Notes: a model not told the origin generated them from the sequence alone. DNA of 64,000 nucleotides from Blasia pusilla (GCA_050084515.1 CM114274.1:1860001-1924000); one strand, 5' to 3'; positions 19,991 to 30,867 are shown, counted from the stretch's first letter. Program-made: numbers and translations.

Positions 19991-20875
19991 CAAATGGGGA
20001 TCCGAAGTTTACCAATGCTTGTTGGAAGCACTTATTCATAAGGTTTAGGACCAAGCTGAGTCTAAATATTGCCTTCCATCCATAGACGGAAAAGGTAAAC
20101 TCGATTGTGAACCACTACTTAAGGAATTACATGAGTGCGGATCAACGAGATTGGGCGAAGTGGCTAAGTATGGCTGAGTATTTCTTCAACTCAACCAAGC
20201 ATTTTGCAACATGAGAATTTTTGTTTCTTTTGGCTTATGGACATGAGCCAGAAGGGCCTCTTGACCTAGCCCTTCCAAAGGGTACTGCATCGGCATATTC
20301 CCTACAAGCAACGACGGAAGCTTTGTTGGTGGAGATGCGAGAACGAGAGGAGCGGGCAAGAAGAAGTCTTGCAAAGGCTCAACTAAGGTACGTTAAGCAT
20401 GCTAACAAGAGTCAATGCCAAGTGCAATTCCAAGTAGGAGAGCAAGTGTGGTTGAGTGTGAAGAATCTCACTCTTCCCGAAGGAGTTGTCCGCGAAGCTA
20501 TTTTCCAAGTATGTTGGATCATATGTAATCAAGGCAAACCCTACTTGAGGACGTGTATACATTGGAGTTGCCAGAAGAGTTCAAGATACATTCGACTTTC
20601 CATGTGTTATTGTTGAAGAAGTATCTTCAAGATAATATGCGTCCCGAGCCAGATGGGTGTTGAGACCGCAACCAATAATTATAAACAAAGAATCGAAGTT
20701 CGAGGTGAAGACCATCTTATATTTGAGGTGTAGGGCCAACAAGTAGAAGTACTTGGTCAAGTGGAAGGGCTACCATGTGAAAGAAGCGACTTGGATTACG
20801 GAGGCAGATCTGGAACACGCGCAAGAGGCATTGCAAGACTTGAAAGGGATGAAGGAAAAGCACATGCATTAGTAC
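19985..20875 (+). pseudogene. Chromovirus integrase C-terminus with chromodomain
   Basis: A Ty3 chromovirus relic. The core end reads PKFTNACWKHLFIRF and FHPSIDG, then in another frame KWLSMAEYFFNSTKH and FLLAYGHEPEGPLDLALPKG. The GPY/F region follows (QVQFQVGEQVWLSVKNL), then STFHVLLLKKYLQD. At 20,740-20,870 the chromodomain KYLVKWKGYHVKEATWITEA is legible. In live elements it reads histone marks to steer integration. Several frameshifts are present. A related minus-strand fragment lies at 63.6-64.0 kb. Confidence 0.85.
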
Positions 20876-20939
20876 ACGGAATAGCTTGGGCCAAAGGCTA
20901 TTGTAACTAGAACAAGCTAGTGTTGCAATAAGGAAATGC

Positions 20940-22100
20940 ATGGATTTGGAGATTCGATCCTTGTGTCAATTTATCTTTGGTAGTGCATGTTAATGAGTAG
21001 TTCCTTATATGCTTAGGATGTAAGTCAAGAGGATAGACAAGGAGTATTTGAGGTGAGAGCTTGTATTCGGATAAGCACCTAGAACATGACCAAGTGTTGG
21101 GTGACTAACACTTGGGCTCACCCTAGCGTCGGCGGGGCACATTACTTTGTCTTGGGGCTTGGGGTGATCTCACTCATGAGTGCATGAGTGAACGTAGTGA
21201 TGTGCCTAAGTTGAATACAAGAGCGACCCAAAATTAGTATGACTTATGTACCTTGTAAACAAGTGGGATGTTTATGAGATGTGAGCCAGACAAGTCTTAG
21301 GTAGCAAACTTAGTTAGCTTATTTGATAGGTTAGATAAATTGCGAAAATTTATTCTAGGCTTATCGAAGAAGAGATGCTAAATGATGTTGAGAGTTGCAC
21401 GCAAAAACTTAAGACTTAAGCCAAAGGAGGACTTGCGGCTCCCTACACATGCTCCTCTCATGAGACCAACTACAACTAACCCACGACCCTATAGGTCAAA
21501 GTGGATTGATACATGGCTGGGAGGGTCAACCTCTCCTATGTTGGCACTGCTTATAAAGGGAAGGGTGACCCACACTCGTAGGTCACCTCCTAAGAGCAGG
21601 TCACATATAACCTCTCAAAATAGGGAAGTACAAGACCCCTCTAAGGCCTCAATACTGTCACGCCGTACACCTCGTCTACCATGACATCTTTTTGGCTCTT
21701 CCCATGGGTAAATAGGTGAGAGAGATGGCTTTCACAAGCCATCTTTCTCATGTTAAGCCTTTTGGAGCATTTGGATTTTAGGGCTTACGAGAAACTTAAG
21801 TATTATAATTTGAATTCCCTTATATGAGAGGGTGGATGTGGCTTGATATGTCAGATTTGGATTTTTAAGTTGTTTTTACAGTGATTTTTTCTATGTGGTC
21901 TTAGTGTACAAGCATGAGTTTATTTTTGTTTCTATTTGGATCCACTCGTGTATTGGGAAGATCCGTGATATTTGTTGTGTAGATGAGATAAGGGTTTAGG
22001 GTTTAGGATATCATTGTAGATGAGGTGTATACACATGCTACACAATCCAAATTGCTAATCTAAATTAGCAATGTGTATGCATGACATCCCTTGGCTTCTC
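20940..22100 (+). mobile_element. Degenerate LTR material
   Basis: No coding sequence is recognised. 21,520-21,600 has a TATA-like ctgcttataaaggg in a GC-rich setting, typical of a U3. 21,700-21,990 is a diverged copy of the PHD-gypsy LTR: atggctttcacaagccatct, then gtggcttgatatgtcag, then attgggaagatccgtg. 22,030-22,100 (ttagcaatgtgtatgcatga) recurs at 29,650-29,700. Confidence 0.5.
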
Positions 22101-22614
22101 TGTCACGTCTTTTAGGATAGATCGGTGAGATCTAGTAAAACGCCTTTGTCAGTAGTGTAGGACAAGCTCAATAGGTCGAGGATGACCTGCTGAGGCCGTG
22201 AGAAACATGAGAGAGCAAGTTTCCCGTTCGTTTCGGTTCATTTGGGGCCATATTGAGAAATTACTATTTTAGGTACGTACCATTTTGAGTTCATGATCGA
22301 CTTTCTATTTTGAGTATATGATCGACTTTCTACATCAGGTCAAGAGCCAAGGAGGTGACTTGGGAGCATAAGTTACCATGGAGAGAACTTGGGAGAGGGG
22401 AGGGGTACACCTCAAGGAGAGAGAGATTGAGAGCTCATTCTCTCTTTGTTGAACCTCTTGGCATAAGGCGGTGGAGCTATATTCTTGCTTACCTTGTGTG
22501 TGTAACCCAAGCCTCTCATTAGGAGAGTGGGTTTGGTTAGACATTGAAAGAGACATGTGAGTGCACACATGTGAGAACTATGGTGTTGTGAGAGAGATTG
22601 GATCTTATTTTACA
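22101..22614 (+). mobile_element. 5' LTR of the methyltransferase-bearing gypsy element
   Basis: Matches 28,755-29,380: gtcacgtcttttaggataga, ttgggagaggggaggggtac, and gtgagagagattggatctta. It ends TACA at 22,614. The first 120 bases of the LTR are missing, being replaced by unrelated sequence. A third copy is at 59.3-59.7 kb and a short inverted piece at 63.45-63.56 kb. I could not identify a primer-binding site with confidence. Confidence 0.75.
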
Positions 22615-22643
22615 AAGAGAGAATGAGTGAGTGAGAGAGCTTC

Positions 22644-23567
22644 ATGGGGGAGCTCGCTGGTCACTCATTGGTTTGGCATATTGGGGATCGTATTCCTCGT
22701 TCAGCGGTTCATGGGAGTGCTCACCGGAGCAAGAGCCGCTTTCTTGTGATGTTTCCACATGGTGATGGAGCTGCCCGTGGAGGAGGTAGAGTCCCACCAC
22801 CTAGACGCGTCGAGGGAGACGCCGAGCGTGAGGCTGGGATGGTTGCTCAGATACAAGAACTAGAGGAGCAAATTTTTGCTATGGCATTGAGGTTACCCGA
22901 TGCCGGATCCATGGCATCGACATCATATGGAGCAGCCAGAGACATGGAGGATCCTGGTTGGATGTGCGGGGTTGTCAAAATGGAGGTTGCCGCAATTGTG
23001 AGGCGTGGAGCAGCCGCAGAGTGGGATCCACATCGAGGGGAAGTCAGGAAACAAACTAGGCTTCCTCAGTCTTTCACGTTGTCTGAGGCGATGAGGACAC
23101 TATCGATGGGTCCTGATCAGAGTTCCTAGAGAGTTGGTGATGTTGTTGGTGTGCAGGCACGGAGAGCGATGGGAGAAGCAAGTGCAACGACTCCTATTGA
23201 TGCTCAGGAGGGGCATGTGTCGAGCACGTTGTTGGGGGCGGCCACCGTTGTGTACCGCGCTCCTTTATTTTCTGCTTCCAATGTTATGACGTTGGGAGGT
23301 ACGCCCGTCGAGATTTTTTGGTTGGCCGTTATGCTATGTGAGCGTGGAGTTGGAGTTCTTGCATCACGTTCAGAGGTGATTGCAGCAGAGGTGATGGATC
23401 TGCCCTTGGAGAGGATGCTTGGGCCGTCCACGTCATATTCATGGCAGGCTGCGGCTGCTAGGATGGCGGAGATGCCCGCTAGACCCGCGATAGACCATGC
23501 CATGGTTTCTCCAGGTGTTGTGTTGTTGGATAACCAGAGAGAGGTCTTCCAGTTGGTGAGTCCCTGA
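22644..23567 (+). pseudogene. gag-like N-terminal region of the polyprotein
   Basis: The frame opens at ATG 22,644, with a second ATG at about 22,749 (MFPHGDGAARGGG). It contains a short coiled stretch (QIQELEEQIFAMALRLP) and then SFTLSEAMRTLSMGPDQSS before a TAG at 23,127. The same frame resumes with QARRAMGEASATTPID and VVLLDNQREVFQLVSP up to TGA 23,565. I see no capsid core or CCHC knuckle. The minus-strand relative at 56.6-57.2 kb does show a capsid-like region, so this copy has probably lost it. The frame is the same as for the protease, methyltransferase and RT that follow. Confidence 0.6.
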
Positions 23568-23954
23568 GGTAGAGCTTTTAGTCCACAGCGCGTCTTGTTG
23601 GATTCATGAGCACAACCCTTGATGTTGAGGAAATCGTCATTCACAGGATTGGGCTTGACAAGAGCCGATGTGGAGAGTTGCCCATTCCGGATACAAACAT
23701 CCTTGGGTGGAGCGAGTACCACACAGTATATCACCCGACATGAGGTCGTGGTGAGGATTTTCCTAGGACATCCTACAGATGAGTTCGTGGTGCGAGCCAA
23801 GGCGATAGTGACTGATGTAGAGTCCTACGACGTCTTGGTTGGTGGAGCAGTGTTATACCCAATGGGGTTTTCCCTGGATTATTGGGAGGAGTCAGCATCC
23901 TACAGACCAGGATGGCAGTCAGGTGATGGGCGCCTTAGCTCATTACCCGTTTGA
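23568..23954 (+). pseudogene. Retropepsin-like protease
   Basis: RVLLDS, a TGA at 23,607, then AQPLMLRKSSF. The retropepsin active site DSGA has lost its Gly codon to a stop (GGA to TGA). HEVVVRIFLG and AKAIVTDVESYDVLVGGAVL give the flap side and the second conserved strand. The protease would release gag, methyltransferase, RT and integrase from the polyprotein. It lies between the gag-like region and the methyltransferase in one frame. Confidence 0.75.
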
Positions 23955-24129
23955 TTCACAGATGCAGTGATCGAGCAACAGCCATGAGACATGGCGACCT
24001 TACCAGCATTTAGTAGTGCCATCACTTGGCCTAGTGATTTGATTGAGGGACATGTCCATGCAGAGGATCCTTCCGTTCTTGACATTTCTATGGAGAGGAG
24101 TGTCATGGTAGCTGCATCAATTCGTGGAG

Positions 24130-25260
24130 AGGAGTTGCTGCTTTAGGGCTCGACTGAGGAGCTTCGACGCTTAGCCACTGAGCATGTGTAGACCGCGTGG
24201 AGCGAGATATTTGCACTAGAGTGTGATGGGTCAGAGGAACCCCAATTAGGTAGGAGTGCTGCTATGACCCGATTGGACACCACCTCGATTGTGTGGTGCA
24301 TCCCAGAGAAGGGTATTCGGGTGTTGGATCTCTTTGGAGGGATCACCACTCGGTTAGCTGCTATTTTGCACGCTGGAGTGCACGTGCAGTAGTACATATA
24401 TGTGGAGATTGATGATGTTGCAAGGCGCGCTTCACTTCACCATGTGGCGCTGTTATGCCTCCGTTTTCCCGACTTGTTGTCTGCGTCCGCCATTCAGGGT
24501 TACCAAAGTTCCCTACCGAGGGACATTTCATTGTTGGTGGCATAGGACTTGGAGCGGGTAGGGACCATAGACTTGGCCATTGCTGGTTGGCCGTGTCAGG
24601 GCCAATGAAGTGCTGGACGAGGTAGCGGGTTAGCTGACACTCGATCCAGGTTGTTTTGGGAGATTATGCGGATCTTGCAACATTTACGTGAGCATCAATC
24701 TCGTTCTCTAGCATACATTTTGGAGAATGTGCCAATTTTGGGCAATTCGAGGTCCCACATGGTGACGAGTGCACATCAAGTGCCCGCATGGATTGGCCCG
24801 GCAGTGTTGTTAGATGCAGCGAGTGTGGATTCATGAGCACATCGCCCGCGTCTTTGGTGGACCAACTTGGTACGACATAAGGTATTGCGGAGGGCTTATG
24901 CGAGAGTGGAGCATCCCTCTGATTTGTTGGTGGATTCTATATTGGATCCAGGCCGTCGATCACATGTAGTGAGGTACGATGATCGACCGTCGTTGACTGT
25001 GGTCAACAGGATTGGCATGCCACGAGCCGCCTTTCCCACATTGGTGAGTTTTCCCGCTTCCTATGCATTCAAGGAGGCCGGACCTGGCTAGGTTTGGGAT
25101 GACCAGGTATAGAGGTTAATGGAGCCCAACACTGATGAGCGAGATCGAGCAATGGGATTCCCCATAAGAATGACGGTAGTACCGTCACTATTAGAGGCAT
25201 CATGACGTCATATCTTGGGTCAGGCGATGGACCTGAACTTCTTGACATGGATTTTCAGCT
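24130..25260 (+). pseudogene. C5-cytosine DNA methyltransferase domain inside a gypsy polyprotein
   Basis: The domain transfers a methyl group from AdoMet to carbon 5 of cytosine. All main motifs are present in the usual order and in one frame: motif I VLDLFGGI (24,321-24,344, AdoMet binding), motif II YVEIDD (about 24,396), motif IV AGWPCQGQ with the catalytic Cys codon at 24,594, SAGRGSG and RSRLFWEI, motif VI ILENV (24,717-24,731), motif VIII RPRLWWTN (24,843-24,866), motif IX/X ERDRAMGFPI (near 25,140) and ILGQAMDLNFL (near 25,210). The order is not rearranged, so it is not DRM-like. About eight in-frame stops (for example TGA 24,606 just after PCQGQ) and no frameshift were found. It replaces nothing: protease lies upstream and RT downstream in the same frame. 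Cytosine methyltransferases in LTR retrotransposons have been reported from charophyte algae and dinoflagellates. Confidence 0.85.
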
Positions 25261-25568
25261 TAGGAGTAGCTGAGCAACGTTGTTTGAGGATGCGACATAT
25301 CACAATTGTTGCGTTGGTGAGCCCCATGCCTTCCAAGACGGTTGAGGCAGCGGCTGGGGGCGAGACCCGAGGAGATCGACACACCAAGAGTGATCGAGAA
25401 AGACACCCTTGGACTTCTTGGGATGTTTTGCACGTACGCCATGAGATGATAGCCACATCGAGTGTGGTTCCGGGTACTGCACGTGGAGATGAGAGTTCTA
25501 TTTTCCGAGACGGGGTTGAACCATAGCAACCACTGACACCCGCGCCGGAGAGTTCTACATTAGTCACA

Positions 25569-26810
25569 ATGGAGACTTGGGAGCCAAATATGGGCCCTAA
25601 GTTGATAGGAGGAGAGCGGCGTCGGATACACGTTGTTCTCCTCCTATTCCTTAGGAGTTATAGGAGTTGTTTTTCATTTAGTATGCATGATTCGGATACG
25701 CTGAAGGGTCCAGGGATCCGCATTGAGTTGTCGAGTGACAAGCCGATCTTTCGACGATCCTACAAGAACAGTGACATGGAGAGGGATTTGATTCAGAGTA
25801 GGAGCCAAGACTTGGTTGGAGCAGGACTAGTGGAGATGTCGCATGGATAGTATGCATCTGCCACTTTCAGATTGGAGGACAAGAAGAAGACGGCATTTTG
25901 GGGCATCGATCCTCATGGGAAGGATTGTTTGTACCAGTGGCGGTTCTTACCATTCGAGTTAAAGAACGCCCCGGCTGAGTTTCAGAGGGTCATGGATAGG
26001 ATCTTGGCAGGTCTGGATTTTGCTAAGTATTATATTGATGACATCGTAGTCTTTAGCGCCACGGTTGAGGAGCATGAGCGAAATCTAGAGAAGGTGTTTC
26101 GACGATTGCATTTACATGGGCTGAAGCTACATCCAGGCAAGTGCAAGTTCTTCTACGACCAGATTGAGTAGTTGGATCATACGATATACCCTGGGGGCCT
26201 TGGTGTGCAACAGACAAAGGTAGAGGCTATTTCACGCATTCCACGCCCTACAGATGTGAGTCAAGTTCATGCATTCATGGAATTGGCAAACTTCTATCGA
26301 CAGTACGTCAAGGGTTTCAATTCGATTGCGAAGCCGCTAACCTTGATGACCAAGGTGGATCAGGAGTGGCATTGGGGGGATGAGCAAGAGAGAGCATTTT
26401 AGATGCTCAAGGACAGATTGACGTCCCCGCCCATATTGAGGAGACCGATCAAGGGCATCCTTTCCAGTTGCATATCGATTGGCTTGGAGCCCTGCTCACC
26501 CAGCATGATGATGATGGTAGAGAGTTCGTGGTGGCTTATGCTAGTCGCTCGAACAATGCTGCAGAGGCAAAGTATAGCTCGTATTAGGGTGAGTGCTTGG
26601 CTGCATTGTGGGCTGTTGTATATTTTAGATGTTATCTATTCAGAAATCCCTTTACTATCATTACTGATCATCTACCACTTAAGTGGTTGATGGAGTCTGA
26701 CAAGCTTACAGGGAAGGTTGCGAGGTGGGCTCTTTCGTTGCAGGAGTATAACTTCCAGGTGGTGCATAGACCTGGGACGCTCAACCAGGATGCAAATGGT
26801 TTGAGCCGTA
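25569..26810 (+). pseudogene. Reverse transcriptase and RNase H of the methyltransferase gypsy
   Basis: The RT lead-in reads ETWEPNMGPKLIGG, then GIRIELSSDKPIFRRSY and MERDLIQSRSQDL. Palm motifs are FELKNAPAEFQRVMDRIL and YYIDDIVVFS (YIDD box). Thumb and RNase H follow: LANFYRQYVKGF, LHIDW, YASRSNNAAEAKYSSY, GECLAALWAV, ITDHLPLKWL. Comparison with the minus-strand relative shows that about 190 bases between YASAT (25,868) and RLEDKKKTAF are missing, which removes the region with SDRYAMPTPEE and STLDLRVGYHH (first catalytic Asp). One frameshift lies near 26,455, the only one in the whole polyprotein. Stops occur at 25,848, 26,169, 26,400 and 26,585. Confidence 0.92.
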
Positions 26811-28130
26811 ACCCATGCCCGAGTCAGCAAGATGCAATTGGAGCTTGTTGGCATGGTGAGAGTGATGAGGAGTTGGTGCCAGGATGGCATGCGTCAGCCT
26901 ATTTGGGCTTGTTGGCTTTGGAGAGCCAGATTGTTGAGACTTTGATGGTGAGGTGTGATGGGGAGTCCTTTGATCCAAAGGCCGGTGAGGAGACGACAGG
27001 TGGCCGAGATATTCACGACGATGAAGTGGTCTTGGAGTATCTCCATATGGGCAGAGTCGCGAGCATAGTGGGTGCTAGAGAGCGGGATCGGATCCTACAG
27101 CGAGCCAGACGGTTCCGGTGGGAGGGCACATATGTGTTGCGAGTGTGGGAGGATGGTAGAGTGTGTGTAGTGCCTCATCCTTCGCAGAGAGCACATTTGG
27201 TGCGTCATGCCCATGAGGAGTTGGGTCATTTTGGAGTGAAGCGGACATACAACTTGCTCGAGATCCAGTATTGGTGGCGAGCCATGCAGACTGACGTTCA
27301 GCAATTTGTTGCCAGATGCATGGTGTGTGATCGAGTCCGAGCATCGTTCAATGCTCCGACTCCACACTTGCATCCACTTCTGATCATGGATGTAGGTTAT
27401 AGATGGAGTTTGGATTTTTCAAGACCTTTTCCTTTGACGGAGCGCCATAGTCGTTATGTGTTGGTGATGGTCGAGCACTTCTCAAAGTGGATAGAGTTGG
27501 TTGCATTTCCTGACAAAGCAAGTGAGGGAGTAGCGTATGCCTTCCTAGATTGAGTGTTGAATCATTACGGTGCACCAACTGAGATGTTGAAAGACCAGGG
27601 TACAGAGTTCCGCGGGGAGTTTCAGGCCTTGTGTGATCAAGCACTGATCGACCACCGTACTACTTCGCGAGATCATCCTGAGGCGGATGGACTAGCCGAG
27701 CGGGTTGTGCAGACAGTGAAGAGAGGACTAAGCAAGTATGGCTTGCAGAGAGGTCACCTAGGAGATTAGGACCTTCAGTTGTCGTGGTTGGCGATGGGAT
27801 ACAGATTCATCAGGCAAGAATCCTTAGCGTCTTTCTCACCGTACTTGTTGCTTTATGGCCGAGAGCCAAATTAACCAACGGCCATTCGTCGAGATACTGG
27901 TGAGATGTTGAACCTTGATGACCCTGATGTATGGATGCGAGCATGTTCTGAGAGGGCTGAGTTGTTTTGGAGAGTGATGCCCATGGCGTTTGAGAACTTG
28001 CCGATTGCGCAACATCGGGATACGTTGAGGTATGCGACTATTCGGGGAGGTGGTTATCGACCTACTATCCGAAGGTTTTATCAGGGAGACTATGTCTACT
28101 TGCAGCAGATGGCACCCACGACGTTGGATT
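26811..28130 (+). pseudogene. Integrase of the methyltransferase gypsy
   Basis: A linker follows RNase H (DPKAGEETTGGRDIH, then ARERDRILQRARRFRW). The zinc-binding domain reads HLVRHAHEELGHFGVKRTY and RCMVCDRVRA (HHCC). Core residues are in YRWSLDFSRP (Asp), LKDQGTEFRGEF (Asp) and EADGLAERVVQ (Glu). The C-terminal part has MAFENLPIAQHRDTLRYA and RRFYQGDYVYLQQM. Stops are at 27,551, 27,767 and about 27,872. Several could be C-to-T changes from CGA or G-to-A changes in TGG codons, but others are not, so methylation decay explains only part of them. Confidence 0.92.
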
Positions 28131-28450
28131 TGACTGCAGGGCGCACCATCTTGAGAGTGCGTGAGGTTTTCCCATCAGGTGTTCTCTTATTGGAGGGACG
28201 CGATGGTATGGTTTGGAAGGACCATGTGCGTAATTGTGCACCATGTCATCTTCCAAACATTGACGGTACAGTTGATCCGAGCTTAGCAATAGTTCCTGCA
28301 GGCTTGTAGTGTATGTTGTGTGGTTCCGCCCGTGGTGCAGTCACTATGCTAGTCTGTGATGGGTGTTCGAGAGGATGGCATATGGCATATTTGATGCCAC
28401 CTCTCACTAGGGTTCCTCAGGGACGATGGATGTGTCCCATATGTACATAG
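28131..28450 (+). pseudogene. C-terminal PHD finger of the methyltransferase gypsy
   Basis: The integrase tail (HLPNIDGTVDPSLAIVPAGL) meets a TAG at 28,307. It is followed in frame by a PHD finger: CMLCGSARGAVTMLVCDGC, SRGWHMAYL, PPLTRVPQGRWMCPICT and a TAG at 28,448. PHD fingers bind modified or unmodified histone H3 tails. All zinc ligands fit C4HC3 except one Cys, replaced by Tyr in WHMAYL. It occupies the position that a chromodomain holds in chromoviruses, so I infer a role in target-site choice. Confidence 0.85.
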
Positions 28451-28614
28451 AGTAGGTAGTTCTACATTCTGACTTGTATCTGTGATATGGATGACAAGAA
28501 GGTGATTAACGATGGGGCTGTATGAGCACCCGACCTTCTTCCTCTTAGCGTCCGAGAGATGTACGTCATGGTAGGTAGGGGTAGATGGCTATTAGGAGTT
28601 AGAGGGACCTAACG

Positions 28615-28632
28615 ACCAGCTAGGGGGGCGAT
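28615..28632 (+). promoter_or_regulatory. Polypurine tract
   Basis: ccagctaggggggcgat directly before the LTR start TGGAGATATTTTGG at 28,633. The same tract occurs before the LTRs at 5,984 and 19,404. Confidence 0.7.
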
Positions 28633-29383
28633 TGGAGATATTTTGGTACTTCTTGTCTCGTTGTTTGGATGCCATGAGTTAGCATGGGATGGTGCGTATT
28701 TGTGTGTGTGTTCGGTGACAACGATGTATGTTGTGTAGCGATGTGTATGCGCACGACAAGCTGTCACGTCTTTTAGGATAGATCGGTGAGATCTAGTAGA
28801 GCGCCTTTGTGAGTAGTGGAGGACAGGATCAGTAGGTCGAGGATGACGTACTGAGGTCACAGAAAACCTGAGAGAGCAGGTTTCCCCTCCGTTTCGGTTC
28901 ATTTGGAGCCATATTTAGGAACTTACTATTTTAGGTAAGTACCCTTTTGAGTATATGATCGAATTTATATTTTTGGAAAGTGGCCCTTGACCTCCTACAT
29001 CAGGTCAAGAGCCAAGGAGGTGACTTGGGAGCATAGGTTATCATGGGCCACTTACCAAAAATAGAAATTCGATCATATACTCAAAATGATACTTACCTAA
29101 AATAGTAAGTTCCTAAATATGGCTCCAAATGAGCCGAAACGGAGGGGAAACCTGCTCTCTCATGGAGCGAGCTTGGGAGAAGGGAGGGGTATACCTCAAG
29201 GAGAGAGAGCTTGAGAGCTCATTCTCTCTCTGTTGAACCTCTTGGCATGAGGCGACGGAGCTATGTTCTTGCTTGCCTTGTGTGTGTAACCCAAACCTCT
29301 CATTAGGAGAATGGGTTTGGTTTGACATTGAGAGAGACATGTGAGAACTATGGTGGTGTAAGAGAGATTGAATCTTATTTTAT
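28633..29383 (+). mobile_element. 3' LTR with an internal inverted duplication
   Basis: Starts TGGAGATATTTTGG and ends in tcttatttta. It contains gtatgcgcacgaca at about 28,745-28,758, shared with the other LTR families. About 115 bases (28,880-28,995, cccctccgtttcggttcatt to ttggaaagtggccc) recur inverted at 29,043-29,155. The 5' LTR and the 59.3-kb copy lack this extra arm, so it arose in this copy. Confidence 0.8.
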
Positions 29384-29508
29384 TGGAGATATTTTGGTAC
29401 TTCTTGTCTCGTTGTTTGGATGTCATGAGTTAGCATGGGATCGTGCGTGTTTGTGTGTGTGTTCGATGAGAGCGATGTATGTTGTGTAGCGATGTGTATG
29501 CGCACGAC
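29384..29508 (+). mobile_element. Second, partial LTR start in tandem
   Basis: TGGAGATATTTTGGTACTT to gcgcacgaca repeats 28,633-28,758 almost exactly. The arrangement is the same as at 19.4-19.99 kb. Confidence 0.7.
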
Positions 29509-29840
29509 ATCTCAATTTCATGCTAGAATCGCCAAGTGGATCTACAACAAGGCCCAATTTTCCCATTTTCCGGAGTCTTCTACATGTAGAAGTTTTTTTA
29601 TTGATGACAATGAAAATAAGATCAAAGGCTAGATTTTACATGTCATGCATACACATTGCTAATTTGGATTGTGTAGCAATGTGTATGCATGACATCCCCT
29701 AGCTTCTCAATTCCATGCTAGAATCGCCAAGTGGATCTATTAACAAGACCAAATTTGCCCATTTTCCAAAGTCCTCTACAAGTAGAAAAAAATTTATTCA
29801 TGAAAAGGAAAATAAGATCAAAGACTAGATTTTAGAGTTC
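29509..29840 (+). repeat. Diverged direct repeat, about 130 bp
   Basis: 29,509-29,640 and 29,703-29,840 both read ctcaattncatgctagaatc, gccaagtggatct, then ataagatcaaag and ctagatttta. The spacer contains ttagcaatgtgtatgcatga-like sequence also found at 22,060-22,090. Confidence 0.7.
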
Positions 29841-30860
29841 AAATTAGAGGTGATGCCTTCTTGTGAACCAATATGTTGTAAATTTTGTACTTATGATGGG
29901 CCACAATCCTTTCCATCAAGATTTGGATTTTCATGCCTCTTTTTCATGTTGGATTGTTTGCTTATGTAACTATTTGGACGAGTTTAATGGAGACTTTTCT
30001 CACATCTTTCAATGATTGAAAACATTAATGACTTATATTATGACTTTTTTGACATTCACATATTTTGCAACACATTAGTTGCAAAAAGTTGGATGTTTTG
30101 CTTCAACACATCTTTCTTGTGCCAAAAGATTTCCTTGTGCAACTATGTGTAAACTAATGTTATGGAATTTTTTTATAAATTATGTTCCAACCTTTTTTAA
30201 GCATTTGTGAATGAGTGAAAGTTTCTTTTACAAAAATTTTGCAACTTGTCAAATTGCGACATGTTGCAAAAAGGTGAATATACATGATTCTTGGACCTTA
30301 CCTACTACCATTCTTAAAATTATGAGGTTTTCACTAAACTCTAAATACAACCCATCAAAATTTGATTGATTTTAGACATGTGGTTGAGCTTTTTTTTAGT
30401 CCTTTTCTTCCCTAGAACAAATAAAGTTTGTAGTTAAATTGTAACTTGTTTCATACAACCCACCAAATTTCAACATGTTGCACACATGTGGATCTACTTG
30501 TTAGTGAGGCCTTACCTCCCATTCCCGAAAGAAACTTATGAGGAAAGTTTTGGTATTTTGTCCTTTTTGGATGAAACATGTTTAGTAGGTTGTGGTTGCA
30601 TATAGAAAGTATACAAATGGGCTATTAGATTGGGTTTTTCCTAGTTTTTGTGACACATGCACATGCATGTTTCTAAGCCCTTTGCTCCATATCTTGAATA
30701 AGTTTAAGAATGGGAAAAAAATCATTATCTTCAAAAACAATTACCAATATTTTTCTCCTTTCTTGAAGCTCCAACCTCCTATGTTTGGGATTCCCTAGAT
30801 CCACAAGAGATGTGCATCAAATGGGAAGAATTGAAGTTTTGATGGAACTTCAATTTACAT
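29841..30860. other. AT-rich stretch without genes
   Basis: No coding sequence is recognised. 30,238-30,270 (gcaacttgtcaaattgcgac, then atgttgca) may be an eroded version of the palindrome family, but the match is weak. Most C and G seem to have drifted to T and A. Confidence 0.4.
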
Positions 30861-30867
30861 AAAACCA

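Noticed and set aside
24130-25260. Host DRM- or CMT-type methyltransferase gene
   Set aside because: The frame is continuous with protease and RT inside LTRs, the motif order is not the rearranged DRM order, and no chromodomain or UBA domain is present.
22644-28450. All stops as C-to-T decay of methylated DNA
   Set aside because: Some stops fit (CAG to TAG, CGA to TGA), but others need transversions (GAG to TAG, TCA to TGA, GGA to TGA), so a single cause is not supported.
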